Of a DNA stretch of 64,000 nt, positions 17,637 through 25,523 are shown in pieces. Where the stretch lies: NCBI GenBank assembly GCA_039962225.1, contig JAMPKV010000002.1, positions 1-64,000 on the forward strand, given 5' to 3'. The number at the start of each line of letters is the position of its first letter. The first letter of the stretch is position 1. This DNA comes from Microcoleus sp. AS-A8 (GTDB lineage Bacteria > Cyanobacteriota > Cyanobacteriia > Cyanobacteriales > Coleofasciculaceae). The position numbers and the translations under genes were made by a program. The notes beneath the pieces were generated by a model. The model had not been told where the DNA came from. It ran no database searches and saw nothing but the letters and a program-made list of their open reading frames with translations.

Positions 17637-18560
17637 ATGAAAAATGTTCTGTTGTCGGGTTTGTTGCTGTTGTTGCTACCTTTAGCCGCTTGCTCACCGC
17701 AAACAAGCGGAACTTCAGGGACAACAGGCACCCATGAGGCAAAAACAAAAACCCTCTCCATGAGTGCCATTCCCGACCAAGACCCGCAGAAGTTGCAGCG
17801 CAAGTATGATAAGTTAGCCACCTACCTGGAGCAAGAACTGGGTGTACCCGTGAAATATAAGCCTGTGACCGACTACAGCGCGGCGGTAACGGCGTTTAAG
17901 GTGGGGGATTTGGAGTTAGTTTGGTTTGGGGGATTGACCGGGGTTCAGGCGCGCTTGCAGGTACCAGGTGCAGAAGCGATCGCACAACGTGATGTAGACG
18001 AGCAATTCCACAGCTTGTTCATTGCTAATAAAAAGAGTGGACTAAAACCGTTTAAAGATATATCGGGACTAAAACAGCTCAAAGGCCATACCTTCACTTT
18101 TGGGAGTGATTCCTCGACATCTGGGCGTTTGATGCCTCAATACTTTCTCCAACAAGCTGGACTTAAGTTAGAAGATTTTAAGGGTCAAGCTGGTTTTTCG
18201 GGCGACCATGATAAGACCATTAAACTGGTTGAATCAGGTACCTATGACGTGGGTGCTGTAAATGAAAAAGTCTGGGAAAAACGAACTCAATCCAAAGAAG
18301 TAGACCTGAACAAAGTAGAAGTCCTTTGGCGAACGCCAGCTTACTATGATTATCACTGGGTGATTCATCCAAGTGTCAAAAAAAAATACGGCGAGGATTT
18401 TGCTAAGAAAGTGCAGAATGCCTTCTTCAAACTAGACCCAAAGGTACCAGAACACCAAGAAATTCTTGACCTCTTAGAAGCTAAAAAATTTATTCCCAGC
18501 CAAAATTCAAATTATGGTCAAATTGAGGCCGTTGGTCGGAAAATTGGCAAGATTAAGTAA
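17637..18560 (+). CDS. PhnD-like ABC transporter substrate-binding lipoprotein
   Basis: A periplasmic binding protein of the phosphate/phosphonate (PhnD) family, 307 residues. The signal peptide ends in the lipobox LAAC, so Cys19 is probably lipid-modified. Family landmarks are SAIPDQDPQKLQRKYDKLAT, YKPVTDYSAAVTAFKVGDLE, VWFGGLTGVQAR and FTFGSDSSTSGRLMPQY. The same subgroup is often annotated in cyanobacteria as a putative selenate transporter component; whether it binds phosphonate, phosphite or a selenium or sulfur oxyanion cannot be decided here. The ATPase and permease genes follow on the same strand. Confidence 0.88.
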   Translation: MKNVLLSGLLLLLLPLAACSPQTSGTSGTTGTHEAKTKTLSMSAIPDQDPQKLQRKYDKLATYLEQELGVPVKYKPVTDYSAAVTAFKVGDLELVWFGGLTGVQARLQVPGAEAIAQRDVDEQFHSLFIANKKSGLKPFKDISGLKQLKGHTFTFGSDSSTSGRLMPQYFLQQAGLKLEDFKGQAGFSGDHDKTIKLVESGTYDVGAVNEKVWEKRTQSKEVDLNKVEVLWRTPAYYDYHWVIHPSVKKKYGEDFAKKVQNAFFKLDPKVPEHQEILDLLEAKKFIPSQNSNYGQIEAVGRKIGKIK

Positions 18561-18726
18561 GGGCTAAGGCACTGATCTAGGGTGCATCCCAAAGTTGCAT
18601 AAATAGTTTTGAAAAGGGGCAAGAAAGACAAGGGGGACAAGGGGGATTGTACTGAGACCAAAAAAGATATTTGCAAAGATGGGATGCTCCCCTGAGCTAA
18701 AACAGGGGAATCACTTTAATGACTCA

Positions 18727-19509
18727 ATGGATCACCAACAAAACCGTCCAATTAACTCCATTGCACCGATTTTTGAACTGAAAAATGTTACCCATCGATT
18801 TGGTCACTTTCAATCGCTGACGGATATTAATTTAAAAATTCAGGCGGGAGAACGAGTTGCCCTCGTGGGTTCTAGTGGTGCAGGGAAAAGTACCCTGATT
18901 AGCTTACTCAATGGCACACTACTACCGACCTGCGGAGAAGTGTGGGTACTCGATCGCAATCTCGCTCAGCTTCGTCCGAAGTTGCAGCGTCAAGTTCAGC
19001 GTCAGATTGGCACAGTTTATCAACAATTTCATTTAGTAGAGAATCTGCGAGTGATTCACAATGTCAATGCTGGGCATTTAGGGCGTTGGTCGTTTTTAAA
19101 AGCTGCACTCTCCCTGATCTGGCCTCAGGAAGTCGAAACGGCGGCACAAGTTTTATCACAAGTGGGGATTCTGGATAAACTTTATTCTCGCACAGATCAA
19201 CTTTCTGGCGGTCAACAGCAACGAGTGGCGATCGCCCGTGTCCTCGTGCAAAACCCGACAGCTATCCTGGCGGATGAACCCATCTCTAGCCTTGACCCAG
19301 AGCGATCGCGTGAAATTATGGACTTATTGCGCCATCTGAGCGACGAAACGGGCAAAACGTTGGTTACGAGTCTCCATGCGATCGAATTTGCTCGGAGCCA
19401 TTACCAACGCATCATTGGTTTGCGGCAAGGACGTATTTTGTTTGATACATCGCCTGAATCCCTCTCCAAAGCGATGATTGAGGAATTATATAACCTGAAC
19501 TCTATCTAG
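18727..19509 (+). CDS. PhnC-like ABC transporter ATP-binding protein
   Basis: A single ABC ATPase domain of about 260 residues. Walker A is GSSGAGKST, the signature is LSGGQQQRVAIARVL, Walker B is AILADEPISSLDP and the H-loop His is in VTSLHAIEFA. It pairs with the upstream binding protein and the downstream fused permease. I preferred the ATG at 18727 (MDHQQN), because an in-frame ATG at 18679 lies in a repeat-like leader with a GGGATG..CATCCC theme. The permease gene follows only after a 497-base gap that holds a small RNA gene. Confidence 0.9.
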   Translation: MDHQQNRPINSIAPIFELKNVTHRFGHFQSLTDINLKIQAGERVALVGSSGAGKSTLISLLNGTLLPTCGEVWVLDRNLAQLRPKLQRQVQRQIGTVYQQFHLVENLRVIHNVNAGHLGRWSFLKAALSLIWPQEVETAAQVLSQVGILDKLYSRTDQLSGGQQQRVAIARVLVQNPTAILADEPISSLDPERSREIMDLLRHLSDETGKTLVTSLHAIEFARSHYQRIIGLRQGRILFDTSPESLSKAMIEELYNLNSI

Positions 19510-19670
19510 ATTGCCTTGGCGACTGCTAGATCACGGAAAACCGCTATAGGGCTTTATGAGAAAAATCGAAACTTTTCTTTACAAATATGATTGAAACCCT
19601 CATTCTTTCGTTGAAAAAGAAAGGGGTATCAGCCCCTATAACTTTTTTCCATAAATATGTAACACACCCC

Positions 19671-19700
19671 TTGACCTGTAAGACAGATCCGTATTACAGT
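19671..19700 (+). promoter_or_regulatory. Promoter of the small RNA gene
   Basis: TTGACC (19671-19676) and TACAGT (19695-19700) are spaced by 18 bases and point to a start near 19706. Just upstream is TATGTAACA, which on the other strand reads TGTTACATA. This resembles one half of an HLR1 (RpaB) site, but a second half at the usual spacing is not clear. Confidence 0.6.
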
Positions 19701-19705
19701 GTAAA

Positions 19706-19790
19706 CACTGCGGACTGTGTCCAATAGGTTTGAGTCTTCCTCGGGTAATCATGGGCTTTACCTCCTCCATTACCTGAGGCTTTTTTTTTG
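19706..19790 (+). ncRNA. Candidate small RNA, possibly PsrR1
   Basis: No reading frame explains this segment, yet it has a promoter and a strong intrinsic terminator: CCTCGGGTAAT (19739-19749) pairs with ATTACCTGAGG (19769-19779), followed by nine T. The 19-base loop contains CTTTACCTCCTCC, a CU-rich stretch complementary to Shine-Dalgarno sequences. The length (about 85 nt), the single-stranded 5' part and the CU-rich loop fit PsrR1, the cyanobacterial RNA that represses photosystem I and other photosynthesis mRNAs at their ribosome sites. That it is a small RNA is well supported; the PsrR1 identity is from memory of the family and is uncertain. Confidence 0.7.
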
Positions 19791-20006
19791 GGTGCCTAGT
19801 ACCGCGTCGCATCCGGTCAAAATCATTCCTGTGAGAGCCACGAAGGGTTCAGTCAAAATTCTTAGAGCGTATGGAGTTTAACCGCTTGTAAGCTGGTGAA
19901 TGATTTCTGCCAGCTTGTACTCGAAGCATCTAGATGCTAATGCCTGCCTGTAAAAGCCTGATCTACGCTACATCCCTGGCAGCAAGAGAGCGTCCTTGGG
20001 TTTGAT

Positions 20007-21755
20007 ATGAGAAATACTCCACAGCACCAATTCCCTGCCCTGCCACAGCGCCCTTCACCGCTCAACACCAGAAGCTTGTGGGCCTTGTTGCTTGTAGCCT
20101 CTTTGGTCTGGTCGTTACATGCAGCAGGTCTATTCGAGCGCGAGTTGCTCAACGTTGGGGGCTGGACTCTCGTCTGGCGCTTTCTCGTTGCTGCGACTCA
20201 TCCCGATCTTAGCCGGGAAATACTTCAGCTCACCTGGGATTCGACCCTCAAGACCTTAGCCTTCGCGGTGTGTGGCACCTTTTTTAGCGTGCTGATCGGT
20301 TTGGTGGGTGGCGTTCTGTCTTCTCAGGTATGGTGGCAGTCTGTGGCACGAGTCAGGAGTCAGGGTTCGGGCGTTAGGAGTCAAGCTCCCTGGCTAGGAA
20401 TCAGAGCAGTTCTAGCCCTTCCTAGAGCGATGCACGAATTAATTTGGGGATTATTTTTGATCAATATTTTGGGTCTCGACCCACTGGTGGCCGTTTTAGC
20501 GATCGCTATTCCCTTTGGTGCCATCACCGCTAAAGTCTTCTCAGAGATTTTAGACGAAACACCCCGCCAGCCCTTGATGGCACTCCTCAATAGTGGTGTC
20601 TCCCCCCTCAACGCTTTCACTTATAGCCTGATTCCCCAAGCCTTTCTGAATCTGCTTTCTTACAGTTTCTATCGGTTTGAGTGTTCCATTCGTTCTGCCG
20701 CCGTGCTGGGGATTATTGGGGCGGGAGGGCTGGGCTATCAAATTCTTCTCAGTCTCCAGTCCTTACACTACGAGCAAGTCTGGACTTTTCTGATTGCCCT
20801 GATTGTCTTAAACGGACTTACCGATTTCTGGAGTGCACTGCTGCGTCACCGCTTGGGAGCACCCAGTCGCCTAGATTTGAACGTTCTAAATTTCAAGAAA
20901 GGTAACAAGCCTGATTACCAGAGTGATTTAGTCGTCAGAGGGTCGTTTCTGGGTATGGTTGTTTTAATTATTTTCTCCTTCTGGTACGTGCAAGCCGACT
21001 TCTCTAAACTCTGGGCACCCAGAACCGCCGAACTTTTAGCAGGAGTGGTTCGGGATATTTTCCCACCGGATGGGAGTCAGTTGAGTCAGCTATTCACGCT
21101 TTCGCTGCAAACCCTGGCTATGTCTATTCTGGCGATGGCTGGGGCTGGGTTAGGGGGTATTGTATTTTCTTTTGCGGCTGCTCATAACTTCTTGTTGCCC
21201 GGAGGGATTTTTGATACTGGCAACAATTCCCCCCGAAGTTCGGGCGGTTGGGGGGGTCAAAATCAGTGGTGGGGAACCGTTGTACTGATTTTTACCCGCT
21301 TCCTGCTACTGGTGGCGCGTGCTGTGCCCGAACCGATTTGGGCGTTATTGTTTCTGTTTGTCCTGTTTCCAGGGATTTTGCCGGGAGCGATCGCACTTGC
21401 CTTACACAACTTCGGTATCCTAGGGCGTCTCATGGCAGAAGTGACGGAAAATCTGGATGAACGTCCGTTGCGATCGCTCAAAGCTTTGGGTGCAACTCGT
21501 GCACAAGTCTTTCTCTATGGCGTCTTACCTGTGACTCTCCCCCGTTTTATCGCTTACATCCTCTACCGTTGGGAAGTCTGTATCCGCGCTACCGTGATTG
21601 TCGGGTTGGTCGGCGCTGGAGGATTAGGTCGTCTGCTCACAGAGCAACTAAGTAGTTTTGATTACCAAGGTCTTCTCACCACCTTAATTGTTTTTCTCGC
21701 ACTCACCTTTGGAGTTGACCTAATCAGTGCTTCGGTAAGACGAGCGTTAAGGTAA
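20007..21755 (+). CDS. Fused double permease of a PhnE-like ABC transporter
   Basis: At 582 residues this is twice the usual PhnE length and contains two homologous permease halves. Each ends in the same block: LMALLNSGVSPLNAFTYSLI..IRSAAVLGIIGAGGLGYQI (about 190-245) and LRSLKALGATRAQVFLYGVL..IRATVIVGLVGAGGLGRLL (about 490-545), which hold the EAA loop that touches the ATPase. Many hydrophobic segments indicate a membrane protein. Two low-complexity inserts look repeat-derived: RVRSQGSGVRSQ near residue 115 and NSPRSSGGWGGQ near 408. It completes the transporter with the genes at 17637 and 18727. Confidence 0.9.
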   Translation: MRNTPQHQFPALPQRPSPLNTRSLWALLLVASLVWSLHAAGLFERELLNVGGWTLVWRFLVAATHPDLSREILQLTWDSTLKTLAFAVCGTFFSVLIGLVGGVLSSQVWWQSVARVRSQGSGVRSQAPWLGIRAVLALPRAMHELIWGLFLINILGLDPLVAVLAIAIPFGAITAKVFSEILDETPRQPLMALLNSGVSPLNAFTYSLIPQAFLNLLSYSFYRFECSIRSAAVLGIIGAGGLGYQILLSLQSLHYEQVWTFLIALIVLNGLTDFWSALLRHRLGAPSRLDLNVLNFKKGNKPDYQSDLVVRGSFLGMVVLIIFSFWYVQADFSKLWAPRTAELLAGVVRDIFPPDGSQLSQLFTLSLQTLAMSILAMAGAGLGGIVFSFAAAHNFLLPGGIFDTGNNSPRSSGGWGGQNQWWGTVVLIFTRFLLLVARAVPEPIWALLFLFVLFPGILPGAIALALHNFGILGRLMAEVTENLDERPLRSLKALGATRAQVFLYGVLPVTLPRFIAYILYRWEVCIRATVIVGLVGAGGLGRLLTEQLSSFDYQGLLTTLIVFLALTFGVDLISASVRRALR

Positions 21756-21818
21756 TAGACCTCTGTTAACTTAGTGACCAGAGAGCATAAAACACTTATA
21801 GAATGAAATGACCGTAAA

Positions 21819-21856
21819 ACCCACGGATGAGAGCGACGCGGAGTCGTGGGAGTGCC
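21819..21856. repeat. Solo IS200/IS605-type end hairpin
   Basis: CCCACG (21819-21824) pairs with CGTGGG (21844-21849), followed by AGTGCCAAC. The CGTGGGAGTG(T/C)CAAC edge resembles the right end of tnpB-carrying elements in cyanobacteria. No transposase gene is attached. It lies 70 bases before the nuclease-ParA gene. Confidence 0.45.
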
Positions 21857-21922
21857 AACTAAGTTGCTATAGTTACTTTGAAATACATCCTTGTTTGAAC
21901 CTAAACCCTGAACATTGCTTTT

Positions 21923-23065
21923 ATGCCACCATCTTCCGAGGCATCCTTTACTAAAGACTTCGTCCACTTTAAGCAGCATGTGGTCAAACTTTTCCAAACA
22001 GAAGGGTGGACGGTTGAAATCGTAAACCACGCTAGTTACGATTTGATTGTCAAAAAAGATAACCAACTGGGTGCTGTCCAGGTTAAATGGTTAAAAAGTC
22101 CTGTCCAAAAGCCGCAGCTTTCAAAATTTGTTGATTTTTTAGACACTAACGCGGGTCAAAAATTTAATCAGGGCTTTTTTATCACGACACAGGGTTATGG
22201 TGGGTCAGCACGCGCTTTAATCAGAAGTTGGGGACAGAATCCTAAACTCCTGTGTGGGATTGTTAGTCAAAGTGAAATTATTTGGATTAACGATAATCCA
22301 GATAGGTCTGCACCTGAACCGCCCAAGCCCGACAAGATTTATTTTGGTGTTTTTACCTGCAAAGGTGGAGTCGGAAAAACCACTGTCGCTGCCCATTTAG
22401 CTGGAGCATTTGCGCTTCAAGGATTCAATGTAGCGCTGGTGGATTTAGACCCGGAAAAAAATCTTCAGAAGTTGATTGGGGATGGCGTTTATCTTCCTAA
22501 ACCCCAAAGTGTGGGTGAGAGTATAGAAGTTTATGATAAGGAAGCTTGGGACGAAGATGCCGCCCGTGACAGCAAAATAGTGATTTGTGATTGCTCACCC
22601 GCCTTCGATCGCAATCCCGAAGAGTTAGTCAAGAAGTTCGACTATTGTATTATTCCCACAACGTTTAATCCGTTGGGAATTAATAAGCACGGTCAGGTGA
22701 TTAAAGATACGGTTACAGATATCCGAAAAGTTAACACGAATGCTCACCTTTTTGTGTTAATTAATAACTTTAGACCGACAACTAAGCGGCAAATGCAGAT
22801 TCTTAAGGGTGTTTTTTTCGACGCTTTTGCAGACATAAAAGCCATGGATGAAAAATTCCACTGCATTGAACCGGAACAAGTCTGTATTCGCTCTAGCGAT
22901 CAACTTTATTATTGGGGCATTCATTGTCTGGAAAACCCAGAAGTACCGCGAAGTGAGTTAGCCTTCAAACTGATTGGAGGTAAGTGTAAGCCACGGGAAG
23001 ATTTTATTGATTTAGCAGATTATATTGAACGAGTCGCTGGCTTAGGAATTTTGCGGCATGAATAA
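21923..23065 (+). CDS. Fusion of an Mrr-like nuclease domain with a ParA/MinD ATPase
   Basis: The 380-residue protein has two parts. Residues about 10-125 look like a restriction-endonuclease fold (Mrr_cat type): YDLIVKKDNQLGAVQVKWLK gives a D-x(n)-(Q/E)xK catalytic pattern, followed by FVDFLDTNAGQKFNQGFFIT and GGSARALIRSW. Residues about 140-380 are a ParA-type ATPase with the deviant Walker A FTCKGGVGKTTVAAHLAG, switch I region LVDLDPEKN and a Walker B-like IVICDCSPAFDRN. No partner ParB gene lies next to it. The gene follows a solo insertion-sequence end and precedes a small helix protein. A DNA-defence or DNA-segregation role is inference. The start is the ATG at 21923. Confidence 0.85.
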   Translation: MPPSSEASFTKDFVHFKQHVVKLFQTEGWTVEIVNHASYDLIVKKDNQLGAVQVKWLKSPVQKPQLSKFVDFLDTNAGQKFNQGFFITTQGYGGSARALIRSWGQNPKLLCGIVSQSEIIWINDNPDRSAPEPPKPDKIYFGVFTCKGGVGKTTVAAHLAGAFALQGFNVALVDLDPEKNLQKLIGDGVYLPKPQSVGESIEVYDKEAWDEDAARDSKIVICDCSPAFDRNPEELVKKFDYCIIPTTFNPLGINKHGQVIKDTVTDIRKVNTNAHLFVLINNFRPTTKRQMQILKGVFFDAFADIKAMDEKFHCIEPEQVCIRSSDQLYYWGIHCLENPEVPRSELAFKLIGGKCKPREDFIDLADYIERVAGLGILRHE

Positions 23066-23393
23066 GATGGATTCTACCCCCTAACTCCCCTGATTCATGG
23101 GGGGAGCCAAAAAAGTATTTGTAGCCAGCATTTAGCAAATTGGTATAAGTGTTTACATAAGGAACACTTTCTAGCTGAGCAACGTCTCATTAGAGGCGCT
23201 GCTCTTCTAAGTTAACTACAATAAAGAACAATCGCTTTTGCCGATGTGCGTTTGCGCCCCAGCTTTAGTGAGAACATGGTGCGTAAGCAGCAAAGCGCAA
23301 TCGCTTGGACAGAGCTAAAATACGAGACGATACTCTTGAGGGTGCTATCGCCGTGATGCCCTATTGACTACGGAGACCAAAAGAGTGAGTTCA

Positions 23394-23618
23394 ATGAATT
23401 TAACCAAGACACGCTACGAAGTTTCTCTCAGCCCAGAGGCATGGGATGGAGTTGAAACCATTGCCAGAAAGTTTAATCTATCGGTGTCTGAGCTTTTTGA
23501 GCAAGTTGGCTGTGGACTTCTGGCGATTGTTGACCCTGAAGACTTAGAAGACATTGAAGATTTTCTGGATGTGCAGATGTCATTGGAAGCCGAACCCGTT
23601 CTCGAAAGCCAAGAGTAA
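23394..23618 (+). CDS. Small ribbon-helix-helix-like protein
   Basis: The 74-residue product reads TRYEVSLSPEAWDGVETIAR then KFNLSVSELFEQVGCGLLAI and has an acidic tail. A short strand followed by two helices, with SVSE at the turn, is the layout of ribbon-helix-helix DNA-binding proteins such as antitoxins. GAGTGAG precedes the ATG at 23394; a TTG at 23364 is an alternative start. It is 330 bases downstream of the nuclease-ParA gene on the same strand. No toxin gene follows it. Confidence 0.55.
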   Translation: MNLTKTRYEVSLSPEAWDGVETIARKFNLSVSELFEQVGCGLLAIVDPEDLEDIEDFLDVQMSLEAEPVLESQE

Positions 23619-23627
23619 ATTCCAGGC

Positions 23628-23653
23628 GGTGCGTTACACTGCGTTAACGCACC
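23628..23653. repeat. Intergenic palindromic repeat
   Basis: GGTGCGTTA (23628-23636) pairs with TAACGCACC (23645-23653). GGTGCGTTA..TAACGCACC is a familiar intergenic repeat in cyanobacteria. It lies between converging genes and may help to end transcription. Confidence 0.6.
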
Positions 23654-23668
23654 CGACAGATTGCCGAT

Positions 23669-24586
23669 TTACTTTTTGTAAATCAAGAAGACTGACCCAA
23701 CAGGATGAGTATTTTCCACATAAATTTTATTATCAAAAAAAAGACCTGTAGAAAATCCGCCATCAAACAACATCCCGTCTTGAATGTTGCCTAAACAGTA
23801 ATTTGAAGCAATTCCTTCAAGAACATCATCAAACATCGATGGATAAAGGGATTGCTTCAAATTGGCGTTGTTGACTAACAAAATTACATATCCTTTAGAA
23901 GTCGTGGCTACCAGAGAGCGACTTGTTTCACCAGCACAGACATAGTCACCTAAGTCCGGGCAAATATTTTTAAATTTTCCATTCTGATAAAATCTTCCAT
24001 TTCCACCGACTACGTTGTAATTCAGTAGTTCCTCGTTTCTTTTGCCAATTTGGATCGTAGCTGTTCGCTTTTGAGGCTTACCGCCTGAAATCCCAAAAGA
24101 AGACCGCTTATCTTTAAATTTACCTGAATATTCCACTCCTTTAGAAATATTCAGTCCTTGGGGCTGATTATCAACCCCGATGTAATCAGCATTAATGGCA
24201 GCAATTGGTGGTTTACCATTCAGGGTTGAATTCTCATCACTGATGAGTTCAGAAAACCGTTTGGAGATATATTTTTGACGGGTTTTACCGTCATCATTTT
24301 TCAGATAGAGTTTATGAGATAGACCCACATTCACTTTAAAATCTAGGTCTTTAGATTTTGGGTCAAAAATAATAACGTAATTGACCCCCTGCTCATCACC
24401 ATTACCCTTATTATCAGTTGCGGTCAGCTCAATATTTTTAATGATTGGGCACTCTTGAATTTTGGCTCTATTGAGTGATAGTAAGTTTCTTAGGCTTAAT
24501 TTTGACCCCTCTCCCCAACCAGAATATAGTTTAACTAAAATAGCTAAAACGATGGTTAATAAAAATATTCTTTCTTGTACCTGCAT
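23669..24586 (-). CDS. Phosphodiester glycosidase (NAGPA-domain) family protein
   Basis: This 305-residue protein has an N-terminal membrane or signal segment (IFLLTIVLAILVKLYSG) and a NAGPA-type domain. Landmarks are PPIAAINADYIGVDNQPQGL, GKPQKRTATIQIGKRNEE, YVCAGETSRSLVATTSKGYV and DGMLFDGGFSTGLFFDNK. The family is named after the human uncovering enzyme that removes GlcNAc from mannose-6-phosphate; bacterial members are exported and act on cell-surface glycans or spores, with mostly unknown substrates. The typical TxxGxxxxxxLLxxDGGxS pattern is only partly kept here. It is probably monocistronic and converges on the small helix gene. Confidence 0.75.
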   Translation of the reverse strand: MQVQERIFLLTIVLAILVKLYSGWGEGSKLSLRNLLSLNRAKIQECPIIKNIELTATDNKGNGDEQGVNYVIIFDPKSKDLDFKVNVGLSHKLYLKNDDGKTRQKYISKRFSELISDENSTLNGKPPIAAINADYIGVDNQPQGLNISKGVEYSGKFKDKRSSFGISGGKPQKRTATIQIGKRNEELLNYNVVGGNGRFYQNGKFKNICPDLGDYVCAGETSRSLVATTSKGYVILLVNNANLKQSLYPSMFDDVLEGIASNYCLGNIQDGMLFDGGFSTGLFFDNKIYVENTHPVGSVFLIYKK

Positions 24587-24773
24587 AAAGAGATTCCAAC
24601 ACCCAATGTTCTACGTCAGGTCTTGCGCCCAAGCAGAAAGAGTTTTGTTGCGATCGCAAGCAATCTCTCATCACCGACTGGCGCAACGGCAGTTAGACCT
24701 AACTATCAGAGGTGCAATCATCGTCAGGATAGCGTATTTTGGCGCTGGTCTCCCAAATCTTCAGCAGATCAGA

Positions 24774-25373
24774 TTACGCTGATCGCAAGGACTGGGTTTG
24801 CCAGTGACGCTGTTGTAATTGGTGCATGTGGTTAAATAACTTCCATACATAAGGTTCACTTAGCCCACAAGTCACGGCACCCCGAAGTACAACATTGAAA
24901 TACCAATCATTGGGAGCTAATTCTTCGGCTAATTTATTGACGACAACATAGGTACGAACATTCTTATACAAACGCCCATGAGCGCGAACTTCAATCAGTT
25001 CTCGTCGATAGCCACCGCGAGGGACTTCTTCTCGCTCATCAAGAGCATCACTTAACCGCATGGGTAAGCGATACAACACACCTTCAATAGATGACGTTGA
25101 ATCAGGTACCACATCCAATACGCCGCAGTTACGAAGCACTGATTTGCGGTTAAAACCCAGCCGATAACCCTTGAGCGTGGCGGGGCCAATTACATATTTG
25201 TGAGTTTTCTCGCCGAGCGAGCGCTTCAAATCCACCGGACACATGCAAGAACCATAAGCGAAATAGTAAAACGTTGCCTCCTTGTGCAGCGGCTGATGGA
25301 TAGAAACAGCCCCCTGAAAATGCTGTAACAACTGTGTCGGTGAATTTTGACTATCGCTAGACGGAGTACTCAT
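24774..25373 (-). CDS. Gamma-glutamylcyclotransferase-like protein
   Basis: The fold signature FYYFAYGSCMCPVDLKRSLG (about residues 30-50) is the GGCT/AIG2 YGSN-type loop; here the last residue is Cys rather than Asn. Further on, GYRLGFNRKS, GVLYRLPMRLSDALDEREE and YRRELIEV follow the family order, with the Glu of DEREE as the likely catalytic residue. Members open gamma-glutamyl peptides to 5-oxoproline; the substrate here is unknown. The 199-residue protein has a C-terminal extension (about 40 residues, LFNHMHQLQQRHWQTQSL). No signal peptide. Confidence 0.75.
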   Translation of the reverse strand: MSTPSSDSQNSPTQLLQHFQGAVSIHQPLHKEATFYYFAYGSCMCPVDLKRSLGEKTHKYVIGPATLKGYRLGFNRKSVLRNCGVLDVVPDSTSSIEGVLYRLPMRLSDALDEREEVPRGGYRRELIEVRAHGRLYKNVRTYVVVNKLAEELAPNDWYFNVVLRGAVTCGLSEPYVWKLFNHMHQLQQRHWQTQSLRSA

Positions 25374-25488
25374 GGTTCAAAAAAACCGATGTATATTCTC
25401 AATAAGCAGGATATCAAACCTGCTTATTGAAAGCAACATATTCCGATAAATTAACCGTAGTTTAGAAATGTTAAGTGCAACCCAGTAG

Positions 25489-25509
25489 GGGCACGACCAT
25501 ATCGTGCCC
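25489..25509. repeat. Intergenic palindromic repeat
   Basis: GGGCACGA (25489-25496) pairs with TCGTGCCC (25502-25509). It belongs to the GTAGGGGC-type palindromes also seen at 29559 and 35552, and here follows the gene ending at 25524 on the minus strand, where it may act as a terminator. Confidence 0.6.
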
Positions 25510-25523
25510 TCACCTGTTGTGTA

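Noticed and set aside
17213-17821. Minus-strand frame of 202 residues over the bioB end and the binding protein start
   Set aside because: It runs antisense through two genes and a repeat-rich gap and has no family features.
19706-19790. Yfr1 RNA
   Set aside because: The single-stranded ACTCCTCACAC core of Yfr1 between two stems is missing; the CU-rich part is in a terminator loop.
21662-22066. Minus-strand frame of 134 residues between the permease and the nuclease-ParA gene
   Set aside because: It reads through the insertion-sequence end and antisense to both genes; residues look random.
23364-23393. TTG start for the small helix protein
   Set aside because: The ATG at 23394 has a better ribosome site and gives the expected ribbon-helix-helix length.
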